From Parietichytrium sp. I65-24A (lineage: Eukaryota > Sar > Bigyra > Thraustochytrida > Thraustochytriidae): 64,000 bases of DNA. The translations under genes were made by a program, and so were the position numbers. The DNA is taken from the NCBI GenBank assembly GCA_012862575.1, contig BLSF01000009.1:496001-560000 (forward strand). Reading direction: 5' to 3'. Of this stretch, positions 9,533-18,253 are shown piece by piece; the stretch's first letter is position 1, and each line of letters starts with the position of its first letter. The notes under the pieces were generated by a model that made no database searches, was not told the origin of the DNA, and saw only the letters and a program-made list of their open reading frames with translations.

Positions 9533-10711
9533 TCATTTCTTCTCCTCGGCAGCTGGAGCGGAGGTCGTTTCCTCTTTCTTCTCCTCTTCCTTTGGAGCTT
9601 CTTTCTTCTCCTCCTCCTTTGGCTCGTCTTTCTTCTCCTCGGCCTTCTTTGCTTCATCCTTCTTCTCAGCTGGCTTCTTTGCCTCCTTCTTCTCAGCCGG
9701 CTTTTTTGGTTCCTTCTTCTCAGCTGGCTTCTTTGCCTCCTTCTTCTCAGCTGGCTTCTTTACCTCTTTCTCTTTCTTCTCCTCCTTGTCCGCCGGAGCA
9801 GCCTTTGCTTTGCCCTTTGCTGCAGGAGCTTTCTTCTCCTTCTTCTCGGCGGCAGGTTTCTTCTCCTTCTTTTCAGCAGGAGCTTTCTTCTCCTTCTTCT
9901 CAGCTGCAGGCTTCTTCGCTGCTGCCTTCTTCTCCTTTGGTTTCGCAGCAACCTCGTCTACCTCCATCTCATCGTCGGTCTTAGCCTTCTTCTTGGACTT
10001 TGCAGGAGACTTTTTGGCTTCCTTGGCCTTGCCAGCAGCTTTTTTCTTGGTGGTCTTGGCCTTCTTCTTTGGGGTGGAGCTCTCAGAACTTTCTGCCTTG
10101 CGCTTCTTTCCGGTGGATTTGCCAGCCACCGGCTTCTCGAGCCAGGCCACAAAGAGGTCCATAAGGTCCTGCTTCGACGTAGCGCCCTGCCTGTCAATGT
10201 TGAGAGCGTCCATGAGACTGCGGACAAGGTCGACCTTCCATTTGCCCATGGACATTTCGATCTTCTCGCGGCCCTCTTCCTCCCCGCCCTTTGGGTAGAC
10301 GACACCAGAAAAGTCAAGGATGTGCTTCTTCATCACGGTTGACTTTCCGCGCCTTCCGAACATGACGCGGTAAAGAGCCTGGATCTCCTCGCTGGACCCG
10401 TTCAGCTTCTGCAGCTTATTGCTGACTCCAGGAAGATCCCGGACTTTGGTTCCTTTACCCTCTGGGACTACGAAGGCCTCGGTTTCCTTCTTCACCGCAC
10501 TGCTGTCTTCATAGTGGTCAACCTGCTTTCTCTGACGCGAGCTGGACCTGGTTGGAGCTTCTTCCTTGAGCACCTTCGGGGCCGCTGCCTTCTTCTTCGC
10601 AGGGGCCTTCTTCTTCTCCTCCTTCTCCTCTGCTTTCTCCTCGGCCTTGGTTTCTTCGGCCTCTTTCTTCTCCTCCTCGGCCACCACCTTGGTCTCCTCA
10701 GTGTCGCCCAT
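9533..10711 (-). CDS. DEK: DEK-type chromatin protein
   Basis: 392 aa from MGDTEETK; the frame runs on upstream, but without a better start and into low-complexity sequence. The N terminus is Lys/Glu-rich. Residues 78-195 form the DEK SAF/SAP-like region: PGVSNKLQKL, ALYRVMFGRRGKS and KKHILDFSGVVYP match the conserved DEK block, followed by a SAP-like helical pair ending WLEKP. The rest (200-392) is a histone-H1-like tail of repeated Pro-Ala-Glu-Lys-Lys units interspersed with KKAKTTKKK-type basic runs, and it ends in an acidic EEKK block. DEK proteins bind and supercoil DNA, act as histone chaperones and affect transcription and replication. The usual C-terminal DEK_C winged domain is not seen; the basic repeats take its place. 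Nuclear location is expected. Confidence 0.85.
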   Translation of the reverse strand: MGDTEETKVVAEEEKKEAEETKAEEKAEEKEEKKKAPAKKKAAAPKVLKEEAPTRSSSRQRKQVDHYEDSSAVKKETEAFVVPEGKGTKVRDLPGVSNKLQKLNGSSEEIQALYRVMFGRRGKSTVMKKHILDFSGVVYPKGGEEEGREKIEMSMGKWKVDLVRSLMDALNIDRQGATSKQDLMDLFVAWLEKPVAGKSTGKKRKAESSESSTPKKKAKTTKKKAAGKAKEAKKSPAKSKKKAKTDDEMEVDEVAAKPKEKKAAAKKPAAEKKEKKAPAEKKEKKPAAEKKEKKAPAAKGKAKAAPADKEEKKEKEVKKPAEKKEAKKPAEKKEPKKPAEKKEAKKPAEKKDEAKKAEEKKDEPKEEEKKEAPKEEEKKEETTSAPAAEEKK

Positions 10712-11807
10712 TCTGCCTGTCTGTTTGTTGCTCGACTGACACTTCGCGCTTGTTGCTGCCCTTGCCGCTGCTGCTGCTCTGGTTTTGTTTGGCGTATTAA
10801 AGGCACTGCCAACTGCTCCGCTCTTTCTGCGTTTGATTGGAACCAGATTTGACTCTCTCACCGCAAGGGTTTTCTCTAAAAGCACCGTACGGGGAGGAGA
10901 GGATGCACTCACAGTTCTCAGTGATGGAGATGGAGAGGGAAGCACCAGAGAGAGAGAGAGAGAGAGAGAGAGGAGTGCGAATCAGACGATTCTGACACAG
11001 AGGTGGAAGAGGGAAAAACCACTCGAAGAAAAGAAAAAGATCACAACTTCTCCGCTCAAATTGCTAACGTTTACAATAGCCCACTCTACACCTCTTAACA
11101 CCCCTCCTGCAAGCACTAGTACGAAGCACTCGCACAGTCCCGTCACTGCCTCCCAAGTTTTTTCCCTCCCTAATGGTTGACTACATGAAGGAACACTTTG
11201 ACGGAGATATACTAACGCAATGCATAGATGATGAATAGTGAAATCTTTTTTCGAGACTCCTAGTGAGAGAAGGGAAAATGCTCTCGCTGCCAGCCATGAT
11301 GCTGCACGACTTTTAACAACACTATACGAGCGCACATCTAAACGCTAGCCAGAAGAGAATTTCGAATTGGGTTCTCTTCTAGCGTGCTCTAATAATTGTT
11401 TCGACCCTAACGCATATTAATGTGTCCTTCATGCTTTTAGCCAATCAACATCTATACCAAACTAGCCAACTTCTACAAAGGGAAAATCTTTTCACGGAGG
11501 GAAAAATTTTAATGACCTAGCTCAACCTAACCTAAAATGACCTTTTCAAATTCTCCGCAGAACAGTTTTTGCTTTGCGAGTCGAAGGAGTGCGGAACCCA
11601 ACGCTTACTGCTCATACTATTTGTTTCAATAAGTAGAGTGATAGCTCCCGAATAACGATATCCACTATTCACGAAAAGACGCACGAAAACGCACAATCGC
11701 TTGTGGAGAAGAGGGAGTTTGGAGTTGCTCGCTCGAAGTGCAACAGTACTCGCAGCCACAACTTGCTTGCCACATTTGCTTGAACTCAGGCTCTCTACCT
11801 TCCCAAC
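10712..11807. promoter_or_regulatory. Divergent spacer DEK / DAHP synthase
   Basis: An upstream region of 1.1 kb shared by the two genes. It contains an (AG)n tract at 10946-10973 and otherwise mixed sequence. No GTACT cluster was spotted. Open frames here and antisense to DAHP synthase look like chance. Confidence 0.35.
10946..10973. repeat. (AG)n microsatellite
   Basis: About 13 AG dinucleotides in a row, 235 bases upstream of the DEK start on the opposite strand. Confidence 0.95.
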
Positions 11808-12902
11808 ATGAAGCGCAAGATCGACACTCTCAGCTCCACGAGCAACAAGCGTGTCACCCAGATCCGCCCCCTCCTTCCTCCTGCAATCATCACTGAGGAA
11901 TTCCGCCCGGACGAAAAGGTTTTGGAAAACGTGGAGAAGTTTCGCAAGGATGCTGAAGATATTATCAACGGCCAAAACGATCGCTTGCTTGTGATTGTTG
12001 GACCATGTTCGATTCACAACATCGACTCAGCGCTCAAATACGCTTCAGAGCTAAAGAAGCTTCAGGTGCAGTATGAGAAGGAGCTGTTGGTCATCATGCG
12101 TGTCTACTTCGAAAAGCCGCGGACCACCATTGGCTGGAAAGGTCTTATCAATGATCCCGACATGACTGGAGCCTTCAACATCAACAAGGGTCTCCGCATG
12201 TCTCGTAAACTTTTGCTGGACATCAATGAGCTTGGTCTCGGGGTGGGAACAGAATTTCTCGACTCCATCTCTCCTCAGTTTACTTCCGACCTTGTCGCGT
12301 GGGGTGCTATCGGTGCTCGGACCACCGAGAGCCAAATACATCGCGAGCTTGCATCTGGGCTTTCGTGCCCTATCGGGTTTAAGAACGGTACCGGGGGCAG
12401 CATGCAGCTTGCCGTGGATGCAATCCAGAGCGCGTCCAACCCACATTCCTTCCTTGGAGTTACTGAGCAGGGCCTCGCAGCAATCGTCTCGACAATGGGA
12501 AATGGTGCGTCGCATATCATTCTCCGCGGTGGAACCGACGGTCCAAACTACGAGAAGAAGTTCATCGATGAGTGCACTGGCCTTCTCAAAGCTGCTAAAA
12601 TCCAGAGCGGGATCATGATCGACTGCAGCCATGGAAACTCGAACAAGAATCATGCCAACCAACCTCTCGTCGCCAAGGATGTCGGAGAGCAAGTTTCGTC
12701 TGGTTGCAAAGAGATCATCGGACTCATGATTGAGTCGAATATCAAGGAAGGCAAGCAGAAGCTGGAGATTGGAGTGACTGACGTGAGTAAAGTTGACCCA
12801 GAGGTCTCCGTTACCGACGCGTGCATTGACCTTAAAACCACAGCAGAGACGCTGGAGACACTCGCGGAGGCTGTGAAGGCTAGAAGGGCTCTAACTCAGT
12901 AA
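11808..12902 (+). CDS. Class I 3-deoxy-7-phosphoheptulonate (DAHP) synthase
   Basis: 364 aa. It catalyses the first step of the shikimate pathway, joining phosphoenolpyruvate and erythrose 4-phosphate. It belongs to the AroF/G/H and yeast ARO3/ARO4 type, not the plant class II type. Visible motifs are GPCSIH (C67 metal ligand), EKPRTTIGWKG (102-112, PEP binding), KNGTGG, the HIILRGG segment, DCSHGN (H275 metal ligand), E309 and D337 near the end. Length matches the family (about 350-370). There is no obvious plastid or mitochondrial presequence; the short N terminus (MKRKIDTLSSTSNKR) resembles the family's usual extension, so the enzyme is probably cytosolic. Feedback inhibition by an aromatic amino acid is usual for this type, but the effector cannot be read here with confidence. 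Confidence 0.95.
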   Translation: MKRKIDTLSSTSNKRVTQIRPLLPPAIITEEFRPDEKVLENVEKFRKDAEDIINGQNDRLLVIVGPCSIHNIDSALKYASELKKLQVQYEKELLVIMRVYFEKPRTTIGWKGLINDPDMTGAFNINKGLRMSRKLLLDINELGLGVGTEFLDSISPQFTSDLVAWGAIGARTTESQIHRELASGLSCPIGFKNGTGGSMQLAVDAIQSASNPHSFLGVTEQGLAAIVSTMGNGASHIILRGGTDGPNYEKKFIDECTGLLKAAKIQSGIMIDCSHGNSNKNHANQPLVAKDVGEQVSSGCKEIIGLMIESNIKEGKQKLEIGVTDVSKVDPEVSVTDACIDLKTTAETLETLAEAVKARRALTQ

Positions 12903-13107
12903 AGTATGCACTCCAACTGCATGTCACTGTCTTCTTTAAAAAATATATATATATGCTATTCGAGTAGCCAGAGAAAACAAAACATACATTTCTTTCATTT
13001 ATACAATGTGTAACGTCATCAATTCACAATGTTGCGAAGTGGGCTTGATCTTGCGATTTGGTGAGATCAAGCCCGAGCTACTGAACATTAAAAAACGAGT
13101 TTAACAA

Positions 13108-13857
13108 CTACAGCAGTATCACTCGCAAGCCGCCCAGATTTGATTGACTAATCACTTCTGCAATAGCCTTCGGGTCGGCGCTATTGGACTCTATACAGCG
13201 AAATACCTTCTCGCCGGAATCCGTGAAGTAGGAAACTTGAAGTGGAAACTTCCTACGCCAATATCCTGCGCTCAAATTTAGCTCGCTGTACCAATTCCCG
13301 GTACGCTCGTCAACTTTCGTGTAAACCCACTTTGACAATGCTGCAAAGGTATGGCCCTTCTGCTCACTGATGAAGAAAAGCCTCTTTTGCTTGTGCTTGG
13401 CGATCAAAAACTCTCTCAGGGGCTCAGCAATAAGCATGGGCGGCCCCGGGCCGATCAGTGTGCGATTCCGCCGGTCAACGTCTCCAAACTCAACCTTTGG
13501 AGGTGCGAGGAGGCCCTCGTATCGCTGTCCTAGTATGACAAAACTCCGCTCCAACTCTTCTTCGCTGAATTTTTTCACCTGAAAGCATGTTTCCAGGGTG
13601 TGAATATCGACAAACACAAGCCTCCGAGGGTCCCGTGACACTGGGGAATCCGCCGGACTACGCTCTTCATGAGCCTGCTTTGTGTTGTATTGGCTTTTTC
13701 TCTGCGTCTGAGCTGCCTTTCTTTGCTTCCTCACCTTGGCGGTATACTGCTCGCCTCCCCGGAGCTTGCGAACGAGCTGTGCGCAACCTTCAGCGTCTTG
13801 CCTCCCTTGCAAGGCTAGCAGCTCTTTGTGAAGACGCTGCGTCTCGTCGGATCCCAT
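13108..13857 (-). CDS. Conserved-looking protein, unknown function
   Basis: 249 aa from MGSDETQR; the frame continues upstream without a convincing start. Residues 1-75 are Gln/Arg-rich helix with basic runs. The rest is a globular, mixed alpha/beta domain with many aromatic residues (FVDIHTLETCF, KRLFFISEQKGHTFAALSKW, NWYSELNLSAGYWRRKF, ending GGLRVILL). No family was recognised. No signal peptide or membrane segment is seen. It converges on DAHP synthase with a 205-bp gap and shares a 458-bp divergent spacer with the b5-reductase fusion. Confidence 0.7.
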   Translation of the reverse strand: MGSDETQRLHKELLALQGRQDAEGCAQLVRKLRGGEQYTAKVRKQRKAAQTQRKSQYNTKQAHEERSPADSPVSRDPRRLVFVDIHTLETCFQVKKFSEEELERSFVILGQRYEGLLAPPKVEFGDVDRRNRTLIGPGPPMLIAEPLREFLIAKHKQKRLFFISEQKGHTFAALSKWVYTKVDERTGNWYSELNLSAGYWRRKFPLQVSYFTDSGEKVFRCIESNSADPKAIAEVISQSNLGGLRVILL

Positions 13858-14315
13858 GGTCGGGCCAGATACCCACCCGGTTCGACCAAGCGGAAAGATT
13901 CTCGCACAGGAGAGTGCGTAGATTAGACCCGGTACTCGAGCACCACCCGGCCTGTACTCGGAGTACTCAGAGGCCCGTGTCACTGGTGGCCACTACGGAC
14001 ACCTCCGCGCCAGAGCCAAAATGTTTACGGGTAACCGTAAGACTGCCTTTCATGTCCTATCACAGCGCACAAAGTGCGGAACGCATTGTCCCTAGATTGT
14101 AGCATAGCTGATTGATAGCGCCCGAGATTGTACTTGCCGGCGTGGCATGTGGGGCACCAGATGTTTGTGCTGCCGACCAAGAGCATCTTTCGTCGTTTCG
14201 CACGGGCACAGGTGCCCCGCTTGCCAAAGCCAACACTTTAGAAACCTGAAACGAGGGTGTCCTCAGGGTATGGCGGACGGGCCATCTCGCAAAAGGATCC
14301 AAAGAGCCGCGTGCA
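13858..14315. promoter_or_regulatory. Divergent spacer with GTACT cluster
   Basis: Contains GGTACTCGAGCACC and TGTACTCGGAGTACTCAG at 13930-13971, only 75-115 bases upstream of the unknown gene's ATG. No gene supported. Confidence 0.4.
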
Positions 14316-15617
14316 ATGTCCAGGACCTTAGGAGGCGAACGTCTCTTCGCTCCACGGATGTTTCAGTCGGATGATGGAAAGGTAGCTGCTGCGAGACGGC
14401 GGGTGGAGTGCGTTGCAAGCCATCTGACAGCTGCCCGCGGCCATAAAGCGAGCAAACCGCACGTTGTTCCAAGACATGTTCGGGCACACAAAGTATTCAC
14501 GTTTCAGGATGTGGAAAAACAACGTAACGAAGGAAAACACTGGATTGTGATTCACAACAAGGTATATGACGTAACCGACTTTCTGGAAGAGCATCCCGGC
14601 GGAGCTGAAATCATCACGGATATTGAATGGGATGACTTCGAAACAATGAATGCTGAGTTTGATGATGCAGAACACAGCGATGAAGCTTTGGATGATCTGA
14701 AAGAGCTCTATGTCGGTCGGTTTCAGGCCGACGATGAGGCTCAAGACAGCACAGATGACGAGGAGTACGAGGACGATAGCGACGGTGAAGAAGAGGACAG
14801 CGACAGCCAGGCAGTCGGCTCGGCCAAGTACGCAGAGAAACCAATCGCCCAAGATCCTTCAACTCCTTTTCAAACTTTTCAAGAGCTCGACCTGAAACTT
14901 GTTGACAAGCATGCTCTCAGCCATGATGTCACCGTTTTTCGCCTAGGCCTCGCTGCCGAAGACCACAAACTTGGGCTCCCGATTGGGCAACACGTCATCC
15001 TGAGCTTTACGACGCCGGACGGCCAGGCGATCTCGAGGCCATACACCCCTGTATCACCGAAAGGAGAGGTGGGTTTCATCGACGTTTTGGTGAAATTGTA
15101 TCCAACGGGGAAGATGTCGAATCACCTTGCCAACATACCCTTGGGCGGCACAATCAAAGTCCGCGGGCCAAAGGGCAAGCTCGAGTACCTTGGAAACAAG
15201 ACGTTTTTGGTTCGAAGAAAAACCAGAAAGATACGTCACCTTGGTATGCTCGCAGGAGGAAGCGGAATCACTCCGATGTTCCAGATCCTCCAAGCCGTCG
15301 CCAACAGCGGGGACGACCTTGAAATCACGCTCTTGTTCGCCAACAAAAGCGAGCAGGACATTATTCTCCGGACGGTCTTGGAAGGGTTTGCCCGTCTCAA
15401 GAGCAACATCAGAATACATTTTACTCTTGACAACCCGCCAGATTCATGGGATCATTTTTCGGGTTTTGTGACGAAAGATTTGATCGCGAAAACCATGCCA
15501 GCCCCGTCCGATGATACCCTTATCCTCCTTTGCGGCCCTGCGCCAATGATCAAAAAGTCATGCATACCAAGCCTCAGTGCACTGGGGTACACGAGAGAGC
15601 ACTATTTTAAGTTTTAA
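14316..15617 (+). CDS. Cytochrome b5 / NADH-cytochrome b5 reductase fusion
   Basis: 433 aa. An Arg-rich N terminus (1-57) precedes a cytochrome b5 heme domain (58-135) with axial His candidates H93 (HPGG) and H120 (EHSDEA). An acidic linker of about 40 residues (137-165) follows, then a ferredoxin-reductase module (180-433): FAD-binding RPYTPVS (241-247), a GxxSNHL segment, NAD-binding GGSGITP (314-320), CGPAP (406-410) and the terminal aromatic end. Electrons would pass from NADH through FAD to its own heme, then to acceptors such as desaturases or other b5-dependent enzymes. The order b5-then-reductase is that of cb5/cb5R (NCB5OR-like) proteins, though no CS domain lies between. The N-terminal 57 residues are positively charged and could be a presequence; this is uncertain. 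Confidence 0.9.
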   Translation: MSRTLGGERLFAPRMFQSDDGKVAAARRRVECVASHLTAARGHKASKPHVVPRHVRAHKVFTFQDVEKQRNEGKHWIVIHNKVYDVTDFLEEHPGGAEIITDIEWDDFETMNAEFDDAEHSDEALDDLKELYVGRFQADDEAQDSTDDEEYEDDSDGEEEDSDSQAVGSAKYAEKPIAQDPSTPFQTFQELDLKLVDKHALSHDVTVFRLGLAAEDHKLGLPIGQHVILSFTTPDGQAISRPYTPVSPKGEVGFIDVLVKLYPTGKMSNHLANIPLGGTIKVRGPKGKLEYLGNKTFLVRRKTRKIRHLGMLAGGSGITPMFQILQAVANSGDDLEITLLFANKSEQDIILRTVLEGFARLKSNIRIHFTLDNPPDSWDHFSGFVTKDLIAKTMPAPSDDTLILLCGPAPMIKKSCIPSLSALGYTREHYFKF

Positions 15618-15806
15618 AACTGCCATTGTCTAAATTGACAAAGCAGATCAAATATTTCAGCCTTTACGTAATTTTAGAGATTTAAAAATGTGCCTAGGCG
15701 CTTCACTGCAAAGTATTGGCAAAAGAATGAAAATAACGCACGTCAGGCCACAAACACGCCAGCGAAAAGCTCTTGAAGAGTTATACTAGCTTGCTAGTAG
15801 AGACGG

Positions 15807-16561
15807 TTATTTTGGCTTGCTAGCTTCATGACCAAATGTGACACCATATTTGGACACTGATGGCCGCTCCATGGTCTGCGACGAGCCTTGATTCATTTTA
15901 GACACCTCAGACGCGCCCCAGTATTGCTTGGAGTGCTCAGCACCAAAAGTCGGGCTGTTGCTGGTGTCTACACCAAACTTCTGCATGGTGGCGGACGATC
16001 CCATCGTCATCTTTGAGGTGGATGCGTTAGGGTTACTCTCCCATTGCTTGTGCCCAGATGAAGTCGCTTCCTTTGGTGCAATGCTCGGTCCTCTGAATCC
16101 GTACTTGGTAGCAGCACGAGAAAATGCGACAATGCCATTCGTCACATTGACGATAGATTTGCCACTGCATCGATCAAAGCAAACTCAAAAGGTAAGAAGA
16201 AGAGAACACAAGCAAACGAGACTACCTTACCAACTTACTCGTAAAGATCCGCCGTTGTGAAAAGATCATGCTCGTGCATCTTGAGAACAGACCTGCAGCC
16301 CTTCAAGAAATTGGCGATATTCTCCATCTGCTTGAAAGGCATCGAAGACTCGTTTATCTTCTTGATCGTTCCTGGGGCGACTTTGTTGAGCACTTTGCAG
16401 AGGATTTGCCCGTCATGGAGAGCGTCCAGTAGGTCGTCTGAAACGTGCTCACCGCTCACATCCTCCAGAAAGGCCCTCGCCTTCTCCTCCAACTCGGGAT
16501 CTCTTTTAGACGCTTCCCGCTCCGCAAGCTCCTTGTCCAAGCCGTACAAAAGACCCGACAT
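15807..16561 (-). CDS. Calponin/transgelin-like actin-binding protein
   Basis: Two exons on the minus strand, 16561-16239 and 16164-15807, give 226 aa. The start MSGLLYGLDKEL fits the calponin/transgelin N terminus (…YGLsrEv…). A single calponin-homology domain spans about 20-135; splicing restores DLYDGKSIVNVTNGIVAFSR, the CH-domain end. After a GFRGPSIAPKEA segment come short calponin-like repeats (MTMGSSATMQKFGVDTSNS, a GAEHSKQYWGASE piece and MNQGSSQTMERPSVSKYG). Single-CH proteins with such repeats bundle or stabilise actin filaments. The protein would be cytosolic. The N-terminal start is the first ATG that suits the family; a non-coding 5' exon upstream is possible. Confidence 0.9.
16165..16238 (-). 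other. Intron in calponin-like gene
   Basis: A 74-bp intron read on the minus strand, donor GTAAGT, acceptor GATGCAG, phase 2. Its removal joins the two halves of the CH domain in frame. The unspliced frame stops at once. Confidence 0.9.
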
Positions 16562-17596
16562 TCTCTCGCTCGTAGTTTCCTGCCACAAAACAGACACAAA
16601 TGCGCACCTCAGTCTGATTCGCCTGTCGCGCACCAAGCTTGTTCCGCCTTGTCAAGCTGCAGGTCTGTGCAGGTCTCTGCACTGCAGTCCTTTGTCTACA
16701 ATCGGTTAAAACCCACTATTGGGATTCACGAGATGTGCATGGATAGTGGTACTATAAGAGTTTCACAGCACCCACTAGAGTGGCTCTATCTGCGCAAAAC
16801 TGTCTGAGACTTTTCGGAGACCCAATAGTGTGTGAAAGTAGAACGTGCTAGCGTACATAGTGAAAAAAAGGGGGGCGGAAGCGTGGCGAGAAGTTGGGCG
16901 AGGAGTGCGAAGAGAGAGGAGCGTGAACTCGTACAAATGATATCTACCTCTTTTTTATTCGTATTCTACGCATTAGTCTAGTAGAGTTTTGGTGGGATAA
17001 AAATCAGATCAGAAACAGAAACAGAATCAGAATCAGAATCAGAAATGGCGGATTTGGCAGAATTTCTTTCGGCCTCTGATCTCACTGGTTTAACTGGTCC
17101 CATTCGTAAAATTGTCAAGTCAGATTCCGCCAGCAGACGTCGCTTTCGGGTTTCGCTCTGAACGCCCTCCAATTAGCCACCTCCTGAAGCTACACACAAT
17201 GTGCCCAGAAGCTCTCTAGGAGCTCCTTATGATAAGGAGTACTAAAGCTTCATGAAAGCTCTCACATAGATGCTAGCTAGAGCTATTCGTAAAGTGCACC
17301 TGCATTAAGTGCATTAATCTAATCTCCATTAACCCAAACGTGAACTCGGTGTCTCGTCACAGAGACCCCCCTGTTACTAGAACCTCGCAGCCAGGCGCGT
17401 CACCCCGCATGGACATTCTTCTAACATGATGGCTTGGCAATGCTTAGCAGCTGGTATGAGCACGTATGAGCTGCTCTAGTAGAACACAAGAACAATCTGG
17501 AGTGTCTGTGGAAAGTGTGGAGTTGCAGTCTGACAGTGAATTGCTGGCTGCGAACGGTGAAACGGTTGGCGCGTGATACAAGCGAACGAACGCAAA
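16562..17596. promoter_or_regulatory. Divergent spacer calponin / FUN14
   Basis: A 1-kb shared upstream region. It contains a (CAGAAT/CAGAAA)n hexamer array at 17003-17046 and several CTAGCTAG-like steps near 17270-17285. No gene supported. Confidence 0.35.
17003..17046. repeat. (CAGAAT)n/(CAGAAA)n hexamer array
   Basis: About six hexamer units, two CAGAAA then three CAGAAT with edge variants. Confidence 0.85.
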
Positions 17597-18073
17597 ATGG
17601 TGGAGGTGGTAGAGCACGTGGAGGCGGTAGAAGTGGATGAAGCCGAAGATGCCATCCTTGTGAAAGCAGAAGAAGTGGACACGTTGGACGCCGTTGTTCT
17701 CTCAAAGGAGGAGAACGCTCTGATCAATACCGCTGTAAACACCATTGGCCCGCTCGCTATGCGTCTCGGGTTTGGCGGCTTTGTTGGTTTTTGCTCTGGA
17801 TATGCTGTCAAGAAGGCCAGCAAAGTTGTGGCGCTTACGATGGGCGTGGGATTTCTTTGCCTTCAGAGTCTTCAATACTGCGGGTACATCGAGGTGAACT
17901 GGAAGAAGATTAAACAGGACCTTATCAAAACTGTAGATACTGACGGCTCGGGAACCCTGGGAGTGAAGGATATCAGATATCACGTCACAAGAGCTTTTAA
18001 AGTCCTCAAATACAAAGGCCCTCCTGCGGCTGGATTTGGGTTTGGACTTTATCTCGGATTCATGGAAGGTTAG
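17597..18073 (+). CDS. FUN14-family membrane protein with EF-hand loop
   Basis: 158 aa from the first ATG (an in-frame GTG lies eight codons upstream). The acidic N terminus is Val/Glu-rich. The FUN14 domain spans about 52-158, with Gly-rich hydrophobic segments at 57-73 (GFGGFVGFCSGYAV), 76-95 and 140-156 (GPPAAGFGFGLYLGF). Animal FUNDC1 is an outer mitochondrial membrane mitophagy receptor; plant and archaeal members are less understood. Between the membrane segments lies DTDGSGTLGVKD (114-125), a full 12-residue EF-hand loop with Asp at 1, 3 and 12 and Ser at 5. FUN14 proteins often have a Asp-rich loop there, but this one keeps the canonical spacing. No clear LIR (W/F/Y-x-x-L) near the N terminus, so a FUNDC1-like mitophagy role is not supported. 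Confidence 0.85.
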   Translation: MVEVVEHVEAVEVDEAEDAILVKAEEVDTLDAVVLSKEENALINTAVNTIGPLAMRLGFGGFVGFCSGYAVKKASKVVALTMGVGFLCLQSLQYCGYIEVNWKKIKQDLIKTVDTDGSGTLGVKDIRYHVTRAFKVLKYKGPPAAGFGFGLYLGFMEG

Positions 18074-18253
18074 GCATCCGTTTCTCGTGTAGCATACTTT
18101 CCTTGCTTTCCTCCATTCCTTCCTTTTTCTTTAATTACAATAATTTTTAAAGATTTTATGACCATGAAGCTTGCCAGAATCACACGGACTGAAACATACT
18201 AAAATTCAATTGTCCTTGACTCATTGGATGGCCATTGCGAGAAGAACCATCGT

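Noticed and set aside
11532-12017. Long minus-strand open frame overlapping the DAHP synthase start
   Set aside because: It lies antisense to a secure enzyme gene and its translation has no domain-like features.
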